A DNA stretch of 39,910 bases from Gammaproteobacteria bacterium UBA1119 (GCA_002313255.1 DCBA01000121.1:1-39910), one strand, 5' to 3'. Counted from the first letter of the stretch, positions 1 through 8,214 are shown. The notes: a model not told the origin generated them from the letters alone. Numbers and translations: made by a program.

Positions 1-101
1 CCGGTATTTGAAACCATCGTGCGAAACGATCGTCTTCCCTCGTTAAGTGTCAGGTCATCGTCATCGTCATCGATCAGGTATTCTCCAGGGATCATTGGCA
101 T
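1..101 (-). CDS. ureB: Urease beta subunit, 5' part
   Basis: Only the first 33 codons lie in the window; the gene runs off the left edge. Reading starts at the ATG at 101 (M-P-M-I-P-G-E-Y-L-I), and the MIPGEY opening is the family signature of urease beta. A run of six Asp codons (GAT/GAC repeats, about 59-76) follows, where relatives usually have a mixed acidic stretch. The segment ends in S-N-T-G, which fits the conserved V-x-N-T-G strand. UreB packs against UreA and UreC in the nickel urease that hydrolyses urea to ammonia and carbamate. It starts 3 bases after the ureA stop, so the two are translated as a unit. ureC is expected just outside the window. An ATG two codons downstream (95) is an equally possible start. 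Confidence 0.9.
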   Translation of the reverse strand, partial: MPMIPGEYLIDDDDDDLTLNEGRRSFRTMVSNT

Positions 102-104
102 TTC

Positions 105-407
105 CTATTGAATTGGATTATGAACAGTGACGAGTTTTGTCCCATCGGGAAACGTCGCTTCGACCTGTACGTCGGACAACATTTCCGCTATTCCATCCAT
201 CACCTCGTCTCTCACAATAATCTGAGCCCCGGAAGTCATGAGCTCGGCCACCGTTCTTCCGTCCCGCGCACCCTCCATAATCGCGGATGAAATTAATGCT
301 ACACACTCCGGATAGTTCAGCTTCACACCCCGCGTCCGACGTTGCTCCGCTAATTGTGCTGCGACGAAGATCAGCAGCTTGTCTTTCTCGCGTGGACTCA
401 GATCCAT
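105..407 (-). CDS. ureA: Urease gamma subunit
   Basis: A 100-residue protein beginning [12 protein letters not shown], the conserved N-terminus of urease gamma. It carries [19 protein letters not shown] and the [18 protein letters not shown] end, and its length is the family standard. It is the small structural subunit of nickel urease in the cytoplasm. The ATG at 407 is preferred over the TTG one codon upstream because the purine-rich AAGGGGAAAG just before it acts as ribosome binding site and the family starts with this Met. It lies between ureD (36-base gap) and ureB (3-base gap), the usual order ureD-ureA-ureB-ureC. Confidence 0.96.
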   Translation of the reverse strand: MDLSPREKDKLLIFVAAQLAEQRRTRGVKLNYPECVALISSAIMEGARDGRTVAELMTSGAQIIVRDEVMDGIAEMLSDVQVEATFPDGTKLVTVHNPIQ

Positions 408-443
408 CAACTTTCCCCTTGTCGCGGTATTTGAAACATCATG

Positions 444-1289
444 TCAGGTTGACCAGATACGGGGGCGACTAGCCGCTCGACCCATCTGGAGCGGACGCAT
501 CCCCGTCCATAGTTTTTCCGCAAGTGCACGGACTATTTGCGGGGCGCTTCCGAGGATCCGGACGACCAGTAGCTCGCCTAGAAGGGTTGCCCCTGCATCC
601 ACGGGCGAAGAGGCGATAATTCGCTGTACCCGTTTGAGCAAATCGGGGTCCGCCGGGTAGGCATAGACCGAAGCAAGGGCACAATTGCCTCTACACCCCC
701 ATGCCGCCCCCAGCATAGGCTCCTCGCTCCGCCACCGGTGCCGTTCGTTCAAGATAGGCTTGTCAGCGACAGCAATAGTCATTTTCTGATCAAACGCGCC
801 CCGTTCGTACGTATCACCGCTGAAAGGACGGCCCAAAACGACCATATCCCATCCGCTGAAGCGCGCCGACGGGTTGAGATTGACCCTGGTACAGGTCGAA
901 AGAGAACTTCCTCCAAATAGAATGGTTTCCTGAGGGAGCCACTCCAGAGTTCCCCCGCTTTCAACAGAAAGTTGTTGTTTGATCTGACTTTCGGGCCCGT
1001 TGCTCCGATATATCTTATTCGCCGCTGGTGTCGTGATTAGCGCTGAACCGTTTTCCCGGACCTGAATATTAAGTTCAAGTTGATCTCCTCCGACCACGCC
1101 CCCCGGAGGGTGAAGTACGTATGCATGACAAACGTCTTCTTCGGGGTAGAAGGGGCGTTGAACTGACAGTGGGCCCACCCGCTCCTTCACTCTTAAATTG
1201 GTTCTCGCCAAAGCGCGTTCAAAACTAAGGGACAACTTGGCCGACCAGCCGTCGACCGGTACGTATGCCGTGCTCGCCGTAGACTTCAT
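444..1289 (-). CDS. ureD: Urease accessory protein UreD (UreH)
   Basis: A 281-residue urease maturation chaperone. UreD binds apo-urease and, with UreF and UreG, helps load carbon dioxide and nickel into the active site. Family marks are the early W-x-A-K-L-x-L-x-F-E, the P-x-Y/F-P-E-E tract, H-P-P-G-G-V-V-G-G-D near residue 63, T-T-P-A-A-N-K-I-Y-R-S near 87, and the W-L-P-Q-E-T-I-L-F stretch near 117. The ATG overlaps the urtE stop as ATGA, so urease is translationally coupled to the urea transporter. ureE, ureF and ureG are not in the window and may follow ureC to the left. Confidence 0.93.
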   Translation of the reverse strand: MKSTASTAYVPVDGWSAKLSLSFERALARTNLRVKERVGPLSVQRPFYPEEDVCHAYVLHPPGGVVGGDQLELNIQVRENGSALITTPAANKIYRSNGPESQIKQQLSVESGGTLEWLPQETILFGGSSLSTCTRVNLNPSARFSGWDMVVLGRPFSGDTYERGAFDQKMTIAVADKPILNERHRWRSEEPMLGAAWGCRGNCALASVYAYPADPDLLKRVQRIIASSPVDAGATLLGELLVVRILGSAPQIVRALAEKLWTGMRPLQMGRAASRPRIWST

Positions 1290-1981
1290 ACCGACAGGTG
1301 CTCTTGGACAAGCTCATCGGTGAGCGCTTCCATACTACCCGACGCGACGACGGCTCCCTTCGTCATGATAAAGAATTGACCACACACACGACGGACAAAA
1401 GGCAGTTTTTGTTCGACGACCAACACCGTCATTGCGAGCTCGCGATTCAACTGCATAATGACATCGCCGATCTCCTGCACGATATTCGGCTGGATGCCCT
1501 CGGTGGGCTCGTCGAGAATCAGAAAATCCGGGTTGATAACCAGAGCACGTGCGATGGCTAGCTGCTGTTGCTGTCCGCCAGACAGGTCGCCACCCCGACG
1601 GCGCAACATCGATTTTAAGACCGGGAAAAGGTCAAACACATGGTCCGGAATGTTGCGATTCGAACGAGGCTGATTACCAAGACCGATCTCCAAGTTTTCG
1701 GCAACTGTGAGCAACGGAAAAATCATGCGTCCTTGTGGAACATACCCAATGTGCAGAGCGGCACGGCGTTCGGCCGCTTCAACCAACAGGTTTGAACCAT
1801 TAAATGCGATGGATCCAGAATCCACGTTTAACAACCCCATGACGCACTCAAGCAATGTACTTTTACCGACACCGTTTCGCCCAATTAGACTCACGCAAGC
1901 TCCGTCGTCCACCTCGAGATTGACATCCCAAAGCGTATGACTCTGTCCATACGATTGATTGAGTCCTTCGACCTTAAGCAT
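1286..1981 (-). CDS. urtE: Urea ABC transporter ATPase UrtE
   Basis: A branched-chain amino-acid-type (LivF-like) ATPase of 231 residues, one of two ATPases driving urea import through UrtB/UrtC. Visible motifs are Walker A G-R-N-G-V-G-K-S-T near residue 35, the Q loop around Y-V-P-Q-G-R, the signature L-S-G-G-Q-Q-Q near 135 and Walker B L-I-L-D-E-P-T-E-G-I-Q-P. The T-E-G-I-Q-P ending is typical of UrtE rather than LivF. The ATG at 1981 (M-L-K-V-E-G-L) fits the family start; a GTG one codon upstream overlaps the urtD stop and is an alternative. The 3' end overlaps ureD by 4 bases. Confidence 0.95.
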   Translation of the reverse strand: MLKVEGLNQSYGQSHTLWDVNLEVDDGACVSLIGRNGVGKSTLLECVMGLLNVDSGSIAFNGSNLLVEAAERRAALHIGYVPQGRMIFPLLTVAENLEIGLGNQPRSNRNIPDHVFDLFPVLKSMLRRRGGDLSGGQQQQLAIARALVINPDFLILDEPTEGIQPNIVQEIGDVIMQLNRELAMTVLVVEQKLPFVRRVCGQFFIMTKGAVVASGSMEALTDELVQEHLSV

Positions 1982-2835
1982 CACTCACCCAGGTATACCT
2001 CGATCACTTTTGCGTCATGCTGTATCTCTTCAAAGGGACCCTCAGCAAGTACTCGCCCTTCGTGCAGCACGGTAACTCTTCGTGCAATGGAGCGTACAAA
2101 CTCCATATCGTGTTCGACCACGACGACCGAATGGTCGCCCGCAAGCGTGGTCAGCAGTTCCGCCGTGGACTCCGATTCTTGCTTAGTCATGCCTGCAACG
2201 GGCTCGTCTACAAGCAATACCAGCGGGTTCTGCATTAACAACATGCCAATTTCGAGCCACTGTTTCTGACCATGCGATAACGATCCCGCCAACGCCAACA
2301 CTTCCTCTTTTAGACCAATAATGTCGAGCACTTCGGCAATCCGATCGCGTTCCTCGCCACTCAATCTTCGTGCGAGGGTCGCCCAGACCCGTTTGTCCGC
2401 CTCCATCGCTAACTCAAGATTGTCATGAACCGTATGGTTCTCAAAAACGGTCGGTTTTTGAAACTTTCGACCGATCCCGAGCGAAGCAATCTCAGGTTCT
2501 GTAAGTCGTAACAGGTCGAGGCGCTGCCCGTAGAACGCGGTGCCAAAATCGGGTCGCGTTTTCCCCGTGATGACATCCATCATGGTCGTTTTACCCGCAC
2601 CATTCGGCCCAATGATGCAACGGAGCTCCCCCGTTTCTATGTAGAGCGTGAGCTCGTTTAGAGCCTTGAACCCGTCGAAACTCACGGTAATGTCCTCCAG
2701 ATAAAGAATGTATCCGGAATCCGTGTTGACTAATTCATCACGGCTCGGTTTCCGAGCCAAGAAGCGAGAGCTCTGATCGTCGAGCGGTTGAAAACCGCGC
2801 GCTGGCTTATCTTTATGGACCGATCGCCTAAACAC
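1981..2835 (-). CDS. urtD: Urea ABC transporter ATPase UrtD
   Basis: The second ATPase of the urea importer (LivG-like), 284 residues. Motifs are Walker A G-P-N-G-A-G-K-T-T near residue 77, the diagnostic M-M-D-V-I-T-G-K-T-R-P-D after it, the signature L-S-H-G-Q-K-Q near 187 and Walker B L-L-V-D-E-P-V-A-G-M-T. About 40 residues precede the ATPase core; UrtD N-termini vary, so this is probably real. The start is a GTG with a strong Shine-Dalgarno (AAGGAG, 8 bases upstream). That ribosome site lies just past the altered 3' end of urtC, 24 bases upstream of this gene. Confidence 0.95.
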   Translation of the reverse strand: MFRRSVHKDKPARGFQPLDDQSSRFLARKPSRDELVNTDSGYILYLEDITVSFDGFKALNELTLYIETGELRCIIGPNGAGKTTMMDVITGKTRPDFGTAFYGQRLDLLRLTEPEIASLGIGRKFQKPTVFENHTVHDNLELAMEADKRVWATLARRLSGEERDRIAEVLDIIGLKEEVLALAGSLSHGQKQWLEIGMLLMQNPLVLLVDEPVAGMTKQESESTAELLTTLAGDHSVVVVEHDMEFVRSIARRVTVLHEGRVLAEGPFEEIQHDAKVIEVYLGE

Positions 2836-2858
2836 CTTACGTCTCCTTACCCGACATA

Positions 2859-2942
2859 TTCAGTGGCTGAATTTCGCTCGGATTAATGATCCCCACTTGT
2901 GGTACATGTAGAGTACCCGCGATGCCAGCCAATACGGCAGAC
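2859..2942 (-). repeat. Direct repeat copy B, out-of-frame copy of urtC segment
   Basis: This 84-base stretch matches 3140-3223 at 72 of 84 positions without gaps. The offset is 281 bases, which is not a multiple of three, so the urtC frame reads this copy differently. Read in the original frame it would give A-V-L-A-G-I-A-G-T-L-H-V-P-Q-V-G-I-I-N-P. Matching stops sharply on both sides. Confidence 0.9.
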
Positions 2943-4011
2943 TGCGCACCAAACCGACCACGCCCTTTGGTAACGACAGGGTCACGAGGATGAATAAACC
3001 GCCTAGAGCGAACGGCCAAACTTCCGGGAACGCGCCGGTCATCCACGTTTTGGCATAATTCACGATCACGGCACCGAGCGCAGCACCGTACAACGTTCCA
3101 CGACCCCCAAGGGCCACCCACACCACCAGTTCGATCGACTTCAATGGCTCAAATTCGCTCGGATTAATAATTCCCACTTGCGGGACGTATAGCGCACCCG
3201 CAATGCCAGCCAATACGGCAGACACAGTAAAAATCCAGACTTTATAGTTCTCTACCCGGTAACCGATGAAACGGGTTCGATCATCGGCATCGCGCACCGC
3301 GGTGACGACGCGCCCAAGTTTCGACGTCACGACAAAGCGGCAGAATAAATAGGTCAACGCCAGCGCAATAGCTGAAACGACAAAAAGTACAACGCGTGTG
3401 ACGTCCGACTGCAGCGACGCGCCCAGGATGTCTTTGAAGTCGGTGAGGCCATTGTTGCCGCCAAACCCCATCTCGTTTCGATAGAACGCCAGCAACAGCG
3501 CGTACGTTAGGGCTTGCGTCATGATCGAGAGATACACGCCTGTGACCCTTGAACGGAATGCGAGCCAACCGAACACCAGCGCAAGCAATCCGGGCACTAG
3601 AACAACCATCAGCATGGCAAACCAGAACGCATCGAAGCCGAACCAATACCAAGGCAGTTCCTGCCAATTGAGGAATACCATGAAATCGGGCAGTTCTGGA
3701 TGCCCGTAGACACCGCGCGTACCGATTTGGCGCATGAGATACATGCCCATTGCGTATCCACCCAGCGCAAAAAAAGCCCCGTGTCCAAGACTGAGGATGC
3801 CGCAATACCCCCACGCAAGGTCGAGGGCCATTGCTAGGAGCGCATAACTCAGGTATTTACCAAGCAACGTAACCGTGTATGTGGAGACATGAAACGCAGA
3901 GTCTTCGGGAACCAAAAGGTTGGCGACGGGTACGACCACACACATCACACCAAGAGTCCCCAACAGGATCGACCGTCCCCAATCTTGTTTGATTAAACGA
4001 CCTAATAGCAT
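2860..4011 (-). CDS. urtC: Urea ABC transporter permease UrtC
   Basis: An inner-membrane permease of the LivM family, 383 residues from the ATG at 4011. That ATG shares one base with the urtB stop (TGATG), so I prefer it to a start 17 codons upstream that lies inside urtB. The core reads as a normal UrtC: hydrophobic helices, the L-D-L-A-W-G-Y-C-G-I-L-S-L-G-H-G motif, the G-F-G-G-N-N-G-L-T segment, and A-V-R-D-A-D-D-R-T-R-F-I-G-Y before the late helices. It pairs with UrtB to form the urea channel. The end is odd. After L-P-K-G-V-V-G-L-V-R-S the last 26 residues are encoded by a second, 86 percent identical copy of the gene's own segment 3140-3223, read in another frame. The tail (W, Y, H, K, R-rich) should not resemble other UrtC proteins. 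Confidence 0.94.
   Translation of the reverse strand: MLLGRLIKQDWGRSILLGTLGVMCVVVPVANLLVPEDSAFHVSTYTVTLLGKYLSYALLAMALDLAWGYCGILSLGHGAFFALGGYAMGMYLMRQIGTRGVYGHPELPDFMVFLNWQELPWYWFGFDAFWFAMLMVVLVPGLLALVFGWLAFRSRVTGVYLSIMTQALTYALLLAFYRNEMGFGGNNGLTDFKDILGASLQSDVTRVVLFVVSAIALALTYLFCRFVVTSKLGRVVTAVRDADDRTRFIGYRVENYKVWIFTVSAVLAGIAGALYVPQVGIINPSEFEPLKSIELVVWVALGGRGTLYGAALGAVIVNYAKTWMTGAFPEVWPFALGGLFILVTLSLPKGVVGLVRSLPYWLASRVLYMYHKWGSLIRAKFSH
3140..3223 (-). repeat. Direct repeat copy A, in-frame segment of urtC
   Basis: This is the native copy inside urtC. It encodes the conserved A-V-L-A-G-I-A-G-A-L-Y-V-P-Q-V-G-I-I-N-P-S-E-F segment. Copy B at 2859-2942 matches it with 12 substitutions, about half of them silent when both are read in this frame. 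Confidence 0.9.
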
Positions 4012-5672
4012 CAGCTTTCTGCCGCGCGTCCCTTCTGCGGAAACAAACCGCGTGGCCTCCACTGAATGAATAGAATAATGAAAACGAGCACGAGAACTTT
4101 TGCGACGACCGCGCCTGCATAGGGTTCGAGAAACTTATTGGCCACACCCAGCGAAAGTCCAGCCACGAGTGTCCCCCATAGATTCCCGACACCCCCAAAC
4201 ACAACCACCATGAACGAATCAACGATGTAGCCCCGCCCCAGATAGGGCCCGACATTGGTCAGTTGAGACAAAGCGACGCCGGCGACACCCGCAATCCCCG
4301 CCCCAAGGCCAAATGTCAGCGCGTCCACCCGACCACTTCGAATACCCATCGCGCGTGCCATGGCCCGGTTCTGGGTAACAGCACGCACTTCAAGGCCAAG
4401 TCGCGTCCGTTGTAGAACAAGCACCAACGCCGCAAAAATGAGTCCAGCGAAAATCAAGATGTAGAGGCGGTTGAAGGTGAGTGAAAGGCCGTCCAAAAGT
4501 TCAAAAGACCCGCTCATCCACTGTGGGGTGGAAACGGGCCGGTTGAGGGCTGTGAAGATAGTTTTAACCGCCTGTTGCAACACCAAACTGACGCCAAACG
4601 AGGCGAGAAGTGTTTCCAACGGTCGCCCGTAAAGGAATCTAAAGATTCCTCGTTCAATCCCAATGCCGACCAGACCGGATACAAAAAAAGCCGCGGGGAC
4701 GGCAATGAGGAGCGAGTATTCCAACGCCCCAGGAAACAACGTCTGTACGACATACGTGGTGTAAGCGCCGAGCATAATCAGCTCGCCGTGAGCCATATTG
4801 ATGACGCCCATCACCCCAAAGGTGATGGAAAGACCGATAGCCGCCAACACCAGCACGGATCCAAGGCTTAGACCAAAGAATACCGTTTCGATGGTCTTGT
4901 ACCGCGCCACCGTCTCTTCGATACTTTCTAGTGTCTCGCGTGCGGCCTCTTGAATCGCCTCACTTGCTACCGGATCGTTAGAAATACCCGTCAGCTTTTC
5001 GCGAACGCGGCCATCTAGATTGCTTGCCGACGCACGGATCGCCCTTAAGCGTATGGTTTCATCGTTTGCGTCCAAATCAAATACAACCAACGCAGTTTCG
5101 ATCGCTGCAATCACGTTGGCGTCCGATTCGACAAGCAACCGCGCATCAAGAACCGCTCGCATGGAAGAGTCAGCTCCGTCGGCAATCGCTTCGGCTGCCG
5201 CAATCCGATCATCGGGGTCCTTATCGTCGAGGCGAATACCCGCGATCAGACCTCGCAGAAGACCTCGCAAACGATTGTTGACGCTAATTTTTTTCGCCCC
5301 TCGGCGCCCCACTTGACCGAGCCCTTCACCGGTGACGGCATCGCGAATGTTGAACCCGCCACCATCGAGCCCATTAGCAAAGACCACACGATCCGTTTTA
5401 CGCTCTGTGTAGAGTTCCGCATCTAACAGCGCCGTCAACACCTCTAGCGTGCGCGGGTGCGTGTGTGCCGCAATCGCCCTTGCTGCTTCCGCCTTTTCCC
5501 CAAAAGAACGAGTCTTTAGGAGATCGACGGTGACTTGAAAGCTAGCGTCTAGAGCACTCTTCTCTTCCAAGCCGAAACACGGAACGAGCCCGGCCGCGAC
5601 CACAACGACAAGGCACGATCGCACCCAACGCCCAAACTCAATCCGAGTTGAACTTCGCGCAGCGACCTTCAT
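4011..5672 (-). CDS. urtB: Urea ABC transporter permease UrtB
   Basis: A 553-residue permease of the LivH family with a long N-terminal extension. Residues 1-35 look like a signal/anchor. Residues 40-265 form a soluble helical domain with HEAT-like pairs (for example D-P-D-D-R-I-A-A-A-E-A-I-A-D-G-A), presumably periplasmic. The membrane part starts near 270 with L-A-A-I-G-L-S-I-T-F-G-V-M-G-V-I-N-M-A-H-G-E, the LivH/UrtB hallmark, and later carries G-L-G-A-G-I-A-G-V-A-G-V and V-V-V-F-G-G-V-G-N-L-W-G-T. The extension is known in proteobacterial UrtB and its role is unclear. It is coupled to urtC by TGATG and separated from urtA by 85 bases holding a strong hairpin. Confidence 0.95.
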   Translation of the reverse strand: MKVAARSSTRIEFGRWVRSCLVVVVAAGLVPCFGLEEKSALDASFQVTVDLLKTRSFGEKAEAARAIAAHTHPRTLEVLTALLDAELYTERKTDRVVFANGLDGGGFNIRDAVTGEGLGQVGRRGAKKISVNNRLRGLLRGLIAGIRLDDKDPDDRIAAAEAIADGADSSMRAVLDARLLVESDANVIAAIETALVVFDLDANDETIRLRAIRASASNLDGRVREKLTGISNDPVASEAIQEAARETLESIEETVARYKTIETVFFGLSLGSVLVLAAIGLSITFGVMGVINMAHGELIMLGAYTTYVVQTLFPGALEYSLLIAVPAAFFVSGLVGIGIERGIFRFLYGRPLETLLASFGVSLVLQQAVKTIFTALNRPVSTPQWMSGSFELLDGLSLTFNRLYILIFAGLIFAALVLVLQRTRLGLEVRAVTQNRAMARAMGIRSGRVDALTFGLGAGIAGVAGVALSQLTNVGPYLGRGYIVDSFMVVVFGGVGNLWGTLVAGLSLGVANKFLEPYAGAVVAKVLVLVFIILFIQWRPRGLFPQKGRAAES

Positions 5673-5704
5673 TGTTTGTACCGGCGACTCATGTAGACCC
5701 TTCT

Positions 5705-5730
5705 CGACGGGCGGTCAACGCCGCCCGTCG
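5705..5730 (-). promoter_or_regulatory. 10-bp GC-rich hairpin between urtA and urtB
   Basis: CGACGGGCGG and CCGCCCGTCG form a perfect 10-bp stem around a 6-base loop, 28 bases after the urtA stop. No T run follows on the minus strand, so a full Rho-independent terminator is unlikely. Such hairpins after a binding-protein gene usually protect its mRNA or partly attenuate reading into the permease genes, giving an excess of the periplasmic component. That role is inferred. Confidence 0.7.
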
Positions 5731-5757
5731 TAGTGCTAGTGCGGTTCGATCAGTTAC

Positions 5758-7038
5758 CTATTCGTAATTCTGGCCCGAACACGTGCCTGTCTTCACGTTG
5801 TAGTTGCCGCAAGCGAGAGGCTTCATCCAATCCGCCGTGATGTCCCGCGAACCCTCCAAGTGGTCGGTCCAAGCATCACCGACTACCGTACCTGGAGTTT
5901 CCCAAACGATGTCAAACTGACCATCTGCTTGGATCTCACCGATCAGAACCGGCTTGGTAATGTGATGGTTCGGCATCATGGTTGCCATACCACCCGAAAG
6001 GTTTGGTACCGTAACGCCGATGATGGCGTCTTGAACCGCAGTCGCATCCGTCGTCCCCGCTTTGTTGACCGCCTCGACCCACATGTTGAACCCGATGTAG
6101 TGCGCTTCCATCGGATCATTGGTCACGCGATCGTCGTCATCAATGAACTCTAACCAGGCATCGATGAATTCGTCGTTGATTTCAGCATCAACGCTCATGA
6201 AATAGTTCCACGCGGCTAGATGACCAACCAGCGGACCGGTATCGAAACCCGAGAGTTCTTCCTCCCCGAGAGAAAACGCAACCACCGGAATATCCTCTGC
6301 CGAGACTCCCTGATTCCCTAGCTCTTTATAGAACGGCACATTCGCGTCGCCGTTCACGGTCGAAACCACGGCCGTCTTCTTCCCAGCAGAACCAAACTTC
6401 TTGATATCCGAGACAATCGTCTGCCAGTCCGAGTGCCCGAACGGCGTGTAGTTGATCATAATGTCCTCGTCAGCGACCCCATTAGCTTTGAGATACGCTT
6501 CGAGAATCTTATTCGTGGTTCGCGGGTAGACGTAGTCGGTGCCCGCCAATACCCACCGCTTAACCTCGATATCGTTCATGAGGTAGTCGACGGCTGGGAT
6601 CGCTTGCTGGTTGGGTGCGGCGCCGGTGTAGAAAACGTTCTTGGACGACTCTTCCCCCTCATATTGCACGGGGTAAAAGAGCAGTCCGTTCAACTCCTCA
6701 AAAACCGGAAGTACGGATTTCCGAGAGACCGAGGTCCAACAACCGAACACCACATCGACCTGTTGTTTCTCCAGCAGTTCGCGAGCTTTTTCCGCAAATA
6801 ATGGCCAGTCCGACGCTGGATCGACCACGACGGCTTCAAGCTGCTTGCCTAACAATCCACCGGCTTCATTCTGTCGATCAATCATCATCAAAACCGTGTC
6901 TTTGAGGGTGGTCTCGCTAATGGCCATAGTCCCCGACAAGGAATGCAACACACCAACTTTGATGGTGTCAGCCGACCAAATGAACGGACCGAGTAACAAC
7001 GTGGCAACCAGCGCCACACTACGAGTTATAGATTTCAT
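5758..7038 (-). CDS. urtA: Urea ABC transporter substrate-binding protein UrtA
   Basis: A 426-residue periplasmic binding protein. Residues 1-23 are a signal peptide, cleaved after W-S-A. The mature start D-T-I-K-V-G-V-L-H-S-L-S-G-T-M-A-I-S-E is typical of UrtA/FmdD-type urea and short-amide binding proteins. Further marks are V-F-G-C-W-T-S-V-S-R-K-S-V-L-P-V near 99, L-L-F-Y-P-V-Q-Y-E-G-E-E-S-S near 120, and T-D-Y-V-Y-P-R-T-T-N near 167. The start is firm: GGGAGGA lies 9 bases before the ATG and overlaps the porin stop, 15 bases upstream. It binds urea and hands it to UrtBC. Confidence 0.96.
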   Translation of the reverse strand: MKSITRSVALVATLLLGPFIWSADTIKVGVLHSLSGTMAISETTLKDTVLMMIDRQNEAGGLLGKQLEAVVVDPASDWPLFAEKARELLEKQQVDVVFGCWTSVSRKSVLPVFEELNGLLFYPVQYEGEESSKNVFYTGAAPNQQAIPAVDYLMNDIEVKRWVLAGTDYVYPRTTNKILEAYLKANGVADEDIMINYTPFGHSDWQTIVSDIKKFGSAGKKTAVVSTVNGDANVPFYKELGNQGVSAEDIPVVAFSLGEEELSGFDTGPLVGHLAAWNYFMSVDAEINDEFIDAWLEFIDDDDRVTNDPMEAHYIGFNMWVEAVNKAGTTDATAVQDAIIGVTVPNLSGGMATMMPNHHITKPVLIGEIQADGQFDIVWETPGTVVGDAWTDHLEGSRDITADWMKPLACGNYNVKTGTCSGQNYE

Positions 7039-7053
7039 GATTTGGTTCCTCCC

Positions 7054-8151
7054 TTAAATCTGTATCTGAAAACCGACCGAGAAGCCATCCACGTCCGCGC
7101 CCGCCATCCCCGTAAGGTTCGCGTCGCCGTCCGTGAAATTCATGTTCACGCGAAGGTTATGAGCATTAATTATGTAATTGACCCCGATTTCCGTGAGATC
7201 GCTCTCCGATGCCCCATCGAAGTCGGGTTCATTGGATGTGCGTCGGATGTACGGCTGCAATTTCCCAACGCCTGCCTCGTTCGGGAACAGGTACGCCGCC
7301 GTAAAAAAGTACGAACTGCCATCGAACAAGCAGAAACAATCGGATGAACTCATGGCTGTCGCCGTCATATCGTTGTCGAACGACTTGTACTCGCCTTCAA
7401 CCGTGACTACGCCACCCCCTGAAAGTACTTTTTCGAATAATCCATCCACGATGAATGCACTGAAATCACTGGGTTCAGCAGCCGTACCCGCACCATCGCT
7501 TTGAGATTGGAACGATATTCCGATCGTGAAAATGTCCCCGCCACCACCATAATAGGTGCTGCTGGTGTAGTACCCCGGATTTTTTTCCATGCTCAGGAAG
7601 TTGTATGCCAACCGTCCCGCAAATAGCAAACTATCTCGGTTACTCAGACCATCGAACAGACCTGCCGCGTATTGCAGTTTCCCCCGGGCTCCCCAAACCG
7701 TGACCCCATCGTCACGACCAAACAAACCGGCCGCACCCGTCTGGTCAGACGGCAACAGAGGCACCGTATACTGATTCCACGATAGTGCGTAATAGGGTCC
7801 GTTGAGTTCGATTCGGTCGGCAGGCGTCAACATACGTCCTACCCATATATTCAGCTCAGGGCTCATTTCAAACTGCAAAATCGCATCCAAAACGCCAATG
7901 TCGCCACCGTCACCGCAGCCCACGCACTCGGTATTGAACGTGAATTTGACTTTCTCACGCAAAGAACCGTTGACGTAAAGTCGCATGCTCTGCAGGTTGA
8001 AGCCTTTATTACCGTCTACCGACGTAAGTCCTGTTCGCAAACCGGCACCCACGCTAATACTATGGTTATCGTCAATCTCAATCGTGCCACCCGCGAACGA
8101 TATCGACGCGATTGTGATTGCGATGAACTTGAAAATATTTTTACTTATCAC
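7054..8151 (-). CDS. Outer-membrane porin of the urea operon
   Basis: A 365-residue beta-barrel protein. From the GTG at 8151 the N-terminus I-S-K-N-I-F-K-F-I-A-I-T-I-A-S-I-S-F-A-G-G is a signal peptide, and GAGG lies 9 bases before that GTG. ATGs at 8166 and 8169 in the same frame lack a ribosome site. The body shows alternating hydrophobic strands with Gly/Asp-rich loops (R-L-Y-V-N-G-S-L, L-N-I-W-V-G-R-M-L-T-P-A-D-R) and ends in V-G-F-Q-I-Q-I, a barrel-type terminal strand. It resembles phosphate-selective/FmdC-like porins. As first gene of the urt/ure unit it probably admits urea through the outer membrane; FmdC does this for short amides and urea in Methylophilus. Two cysteine pairs (E-C-V-G-C-G and D-C-F-C-L) are unusual for a porin. 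Confidence 0.82.
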   Translation of the reverse strand: MISKNIFKFIAITIASISFAGGTIEIDDNHSISVGAGLRTGLTSVDGNKGFNLQSMRLYVNGSLREKVKFTFNTECVGCGDGGDIGVLDAILQFEMSPELNIWVGRMLTPADRIELNGPYYALSWNQYTVPLLPSDQTGAAGLFGRDDGVTVWGARGKLQYAAGLFDGLSNRDSLLFAGRLAYNFLSMEKNPGYYTSSTYYGGGGDIFTIGISFQSQSDGAGTAAEPSDFSAFIVDGLFEKVLSGGGVVTVEGEYKSFDNDMTATAMSSSDCFCLFDGSSYFFTAAYLFPNEAGVGKLQPYIRRTSNEPDFDGASESDLTEIGVNYIINAHNLRVNMNFTDGDANLTGMAGADVDGFSVGFQIQI

Positions 8152-8198
8152 TTCGTAGCACCTCATCATATAAAAAAAGTTGTTACACCCTATATACA

Positions 8199-8214
8199 TG
8201 CAAATTTCGTGCCA
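8199..8214 (-). promoter_or_regulatory. Sigma-54 promoter of the urea operon
   Basis: On the minus strand the sequence TGGCACGAAATTTGCA fits the RpoN consensus TGGCAC-N5-TTGC exactly. The -24 GG is at 8213-8212 and the -12 GC at 8201-8200, with the required 10 bases between. Transcription should start near 8188, about 37 bases before the porin GTG. No competing sigma-70 promoter of similar quality is obvious in this gap. Confidence 0.88.

Noticed and set aside
425..441. Short similarity between the ureD-ureA gap and the start of ureB (shared GTTTCAAATACCG)
   Set aside because: Only 13 identical bases; repeats of this size are expected by chance in 40 kb.
2837..3121. A 94-codon reading frame overlapping the end of urtC that encodes a UrtC-like segment
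   Set aside because: Only its last third resembles UrtC, because of the duplicated segment. The start lies in antisense-like or out-of-frame urtC sequence and has no ribosome site. It is a by-product of the repeat.
4012..4062. An upstream start giving UrtC 17 extra residues
   Set aside because: The extension lies inside urtB. The ATG at 4011 overlaps the urtB stop as TGATG and fits the family start.
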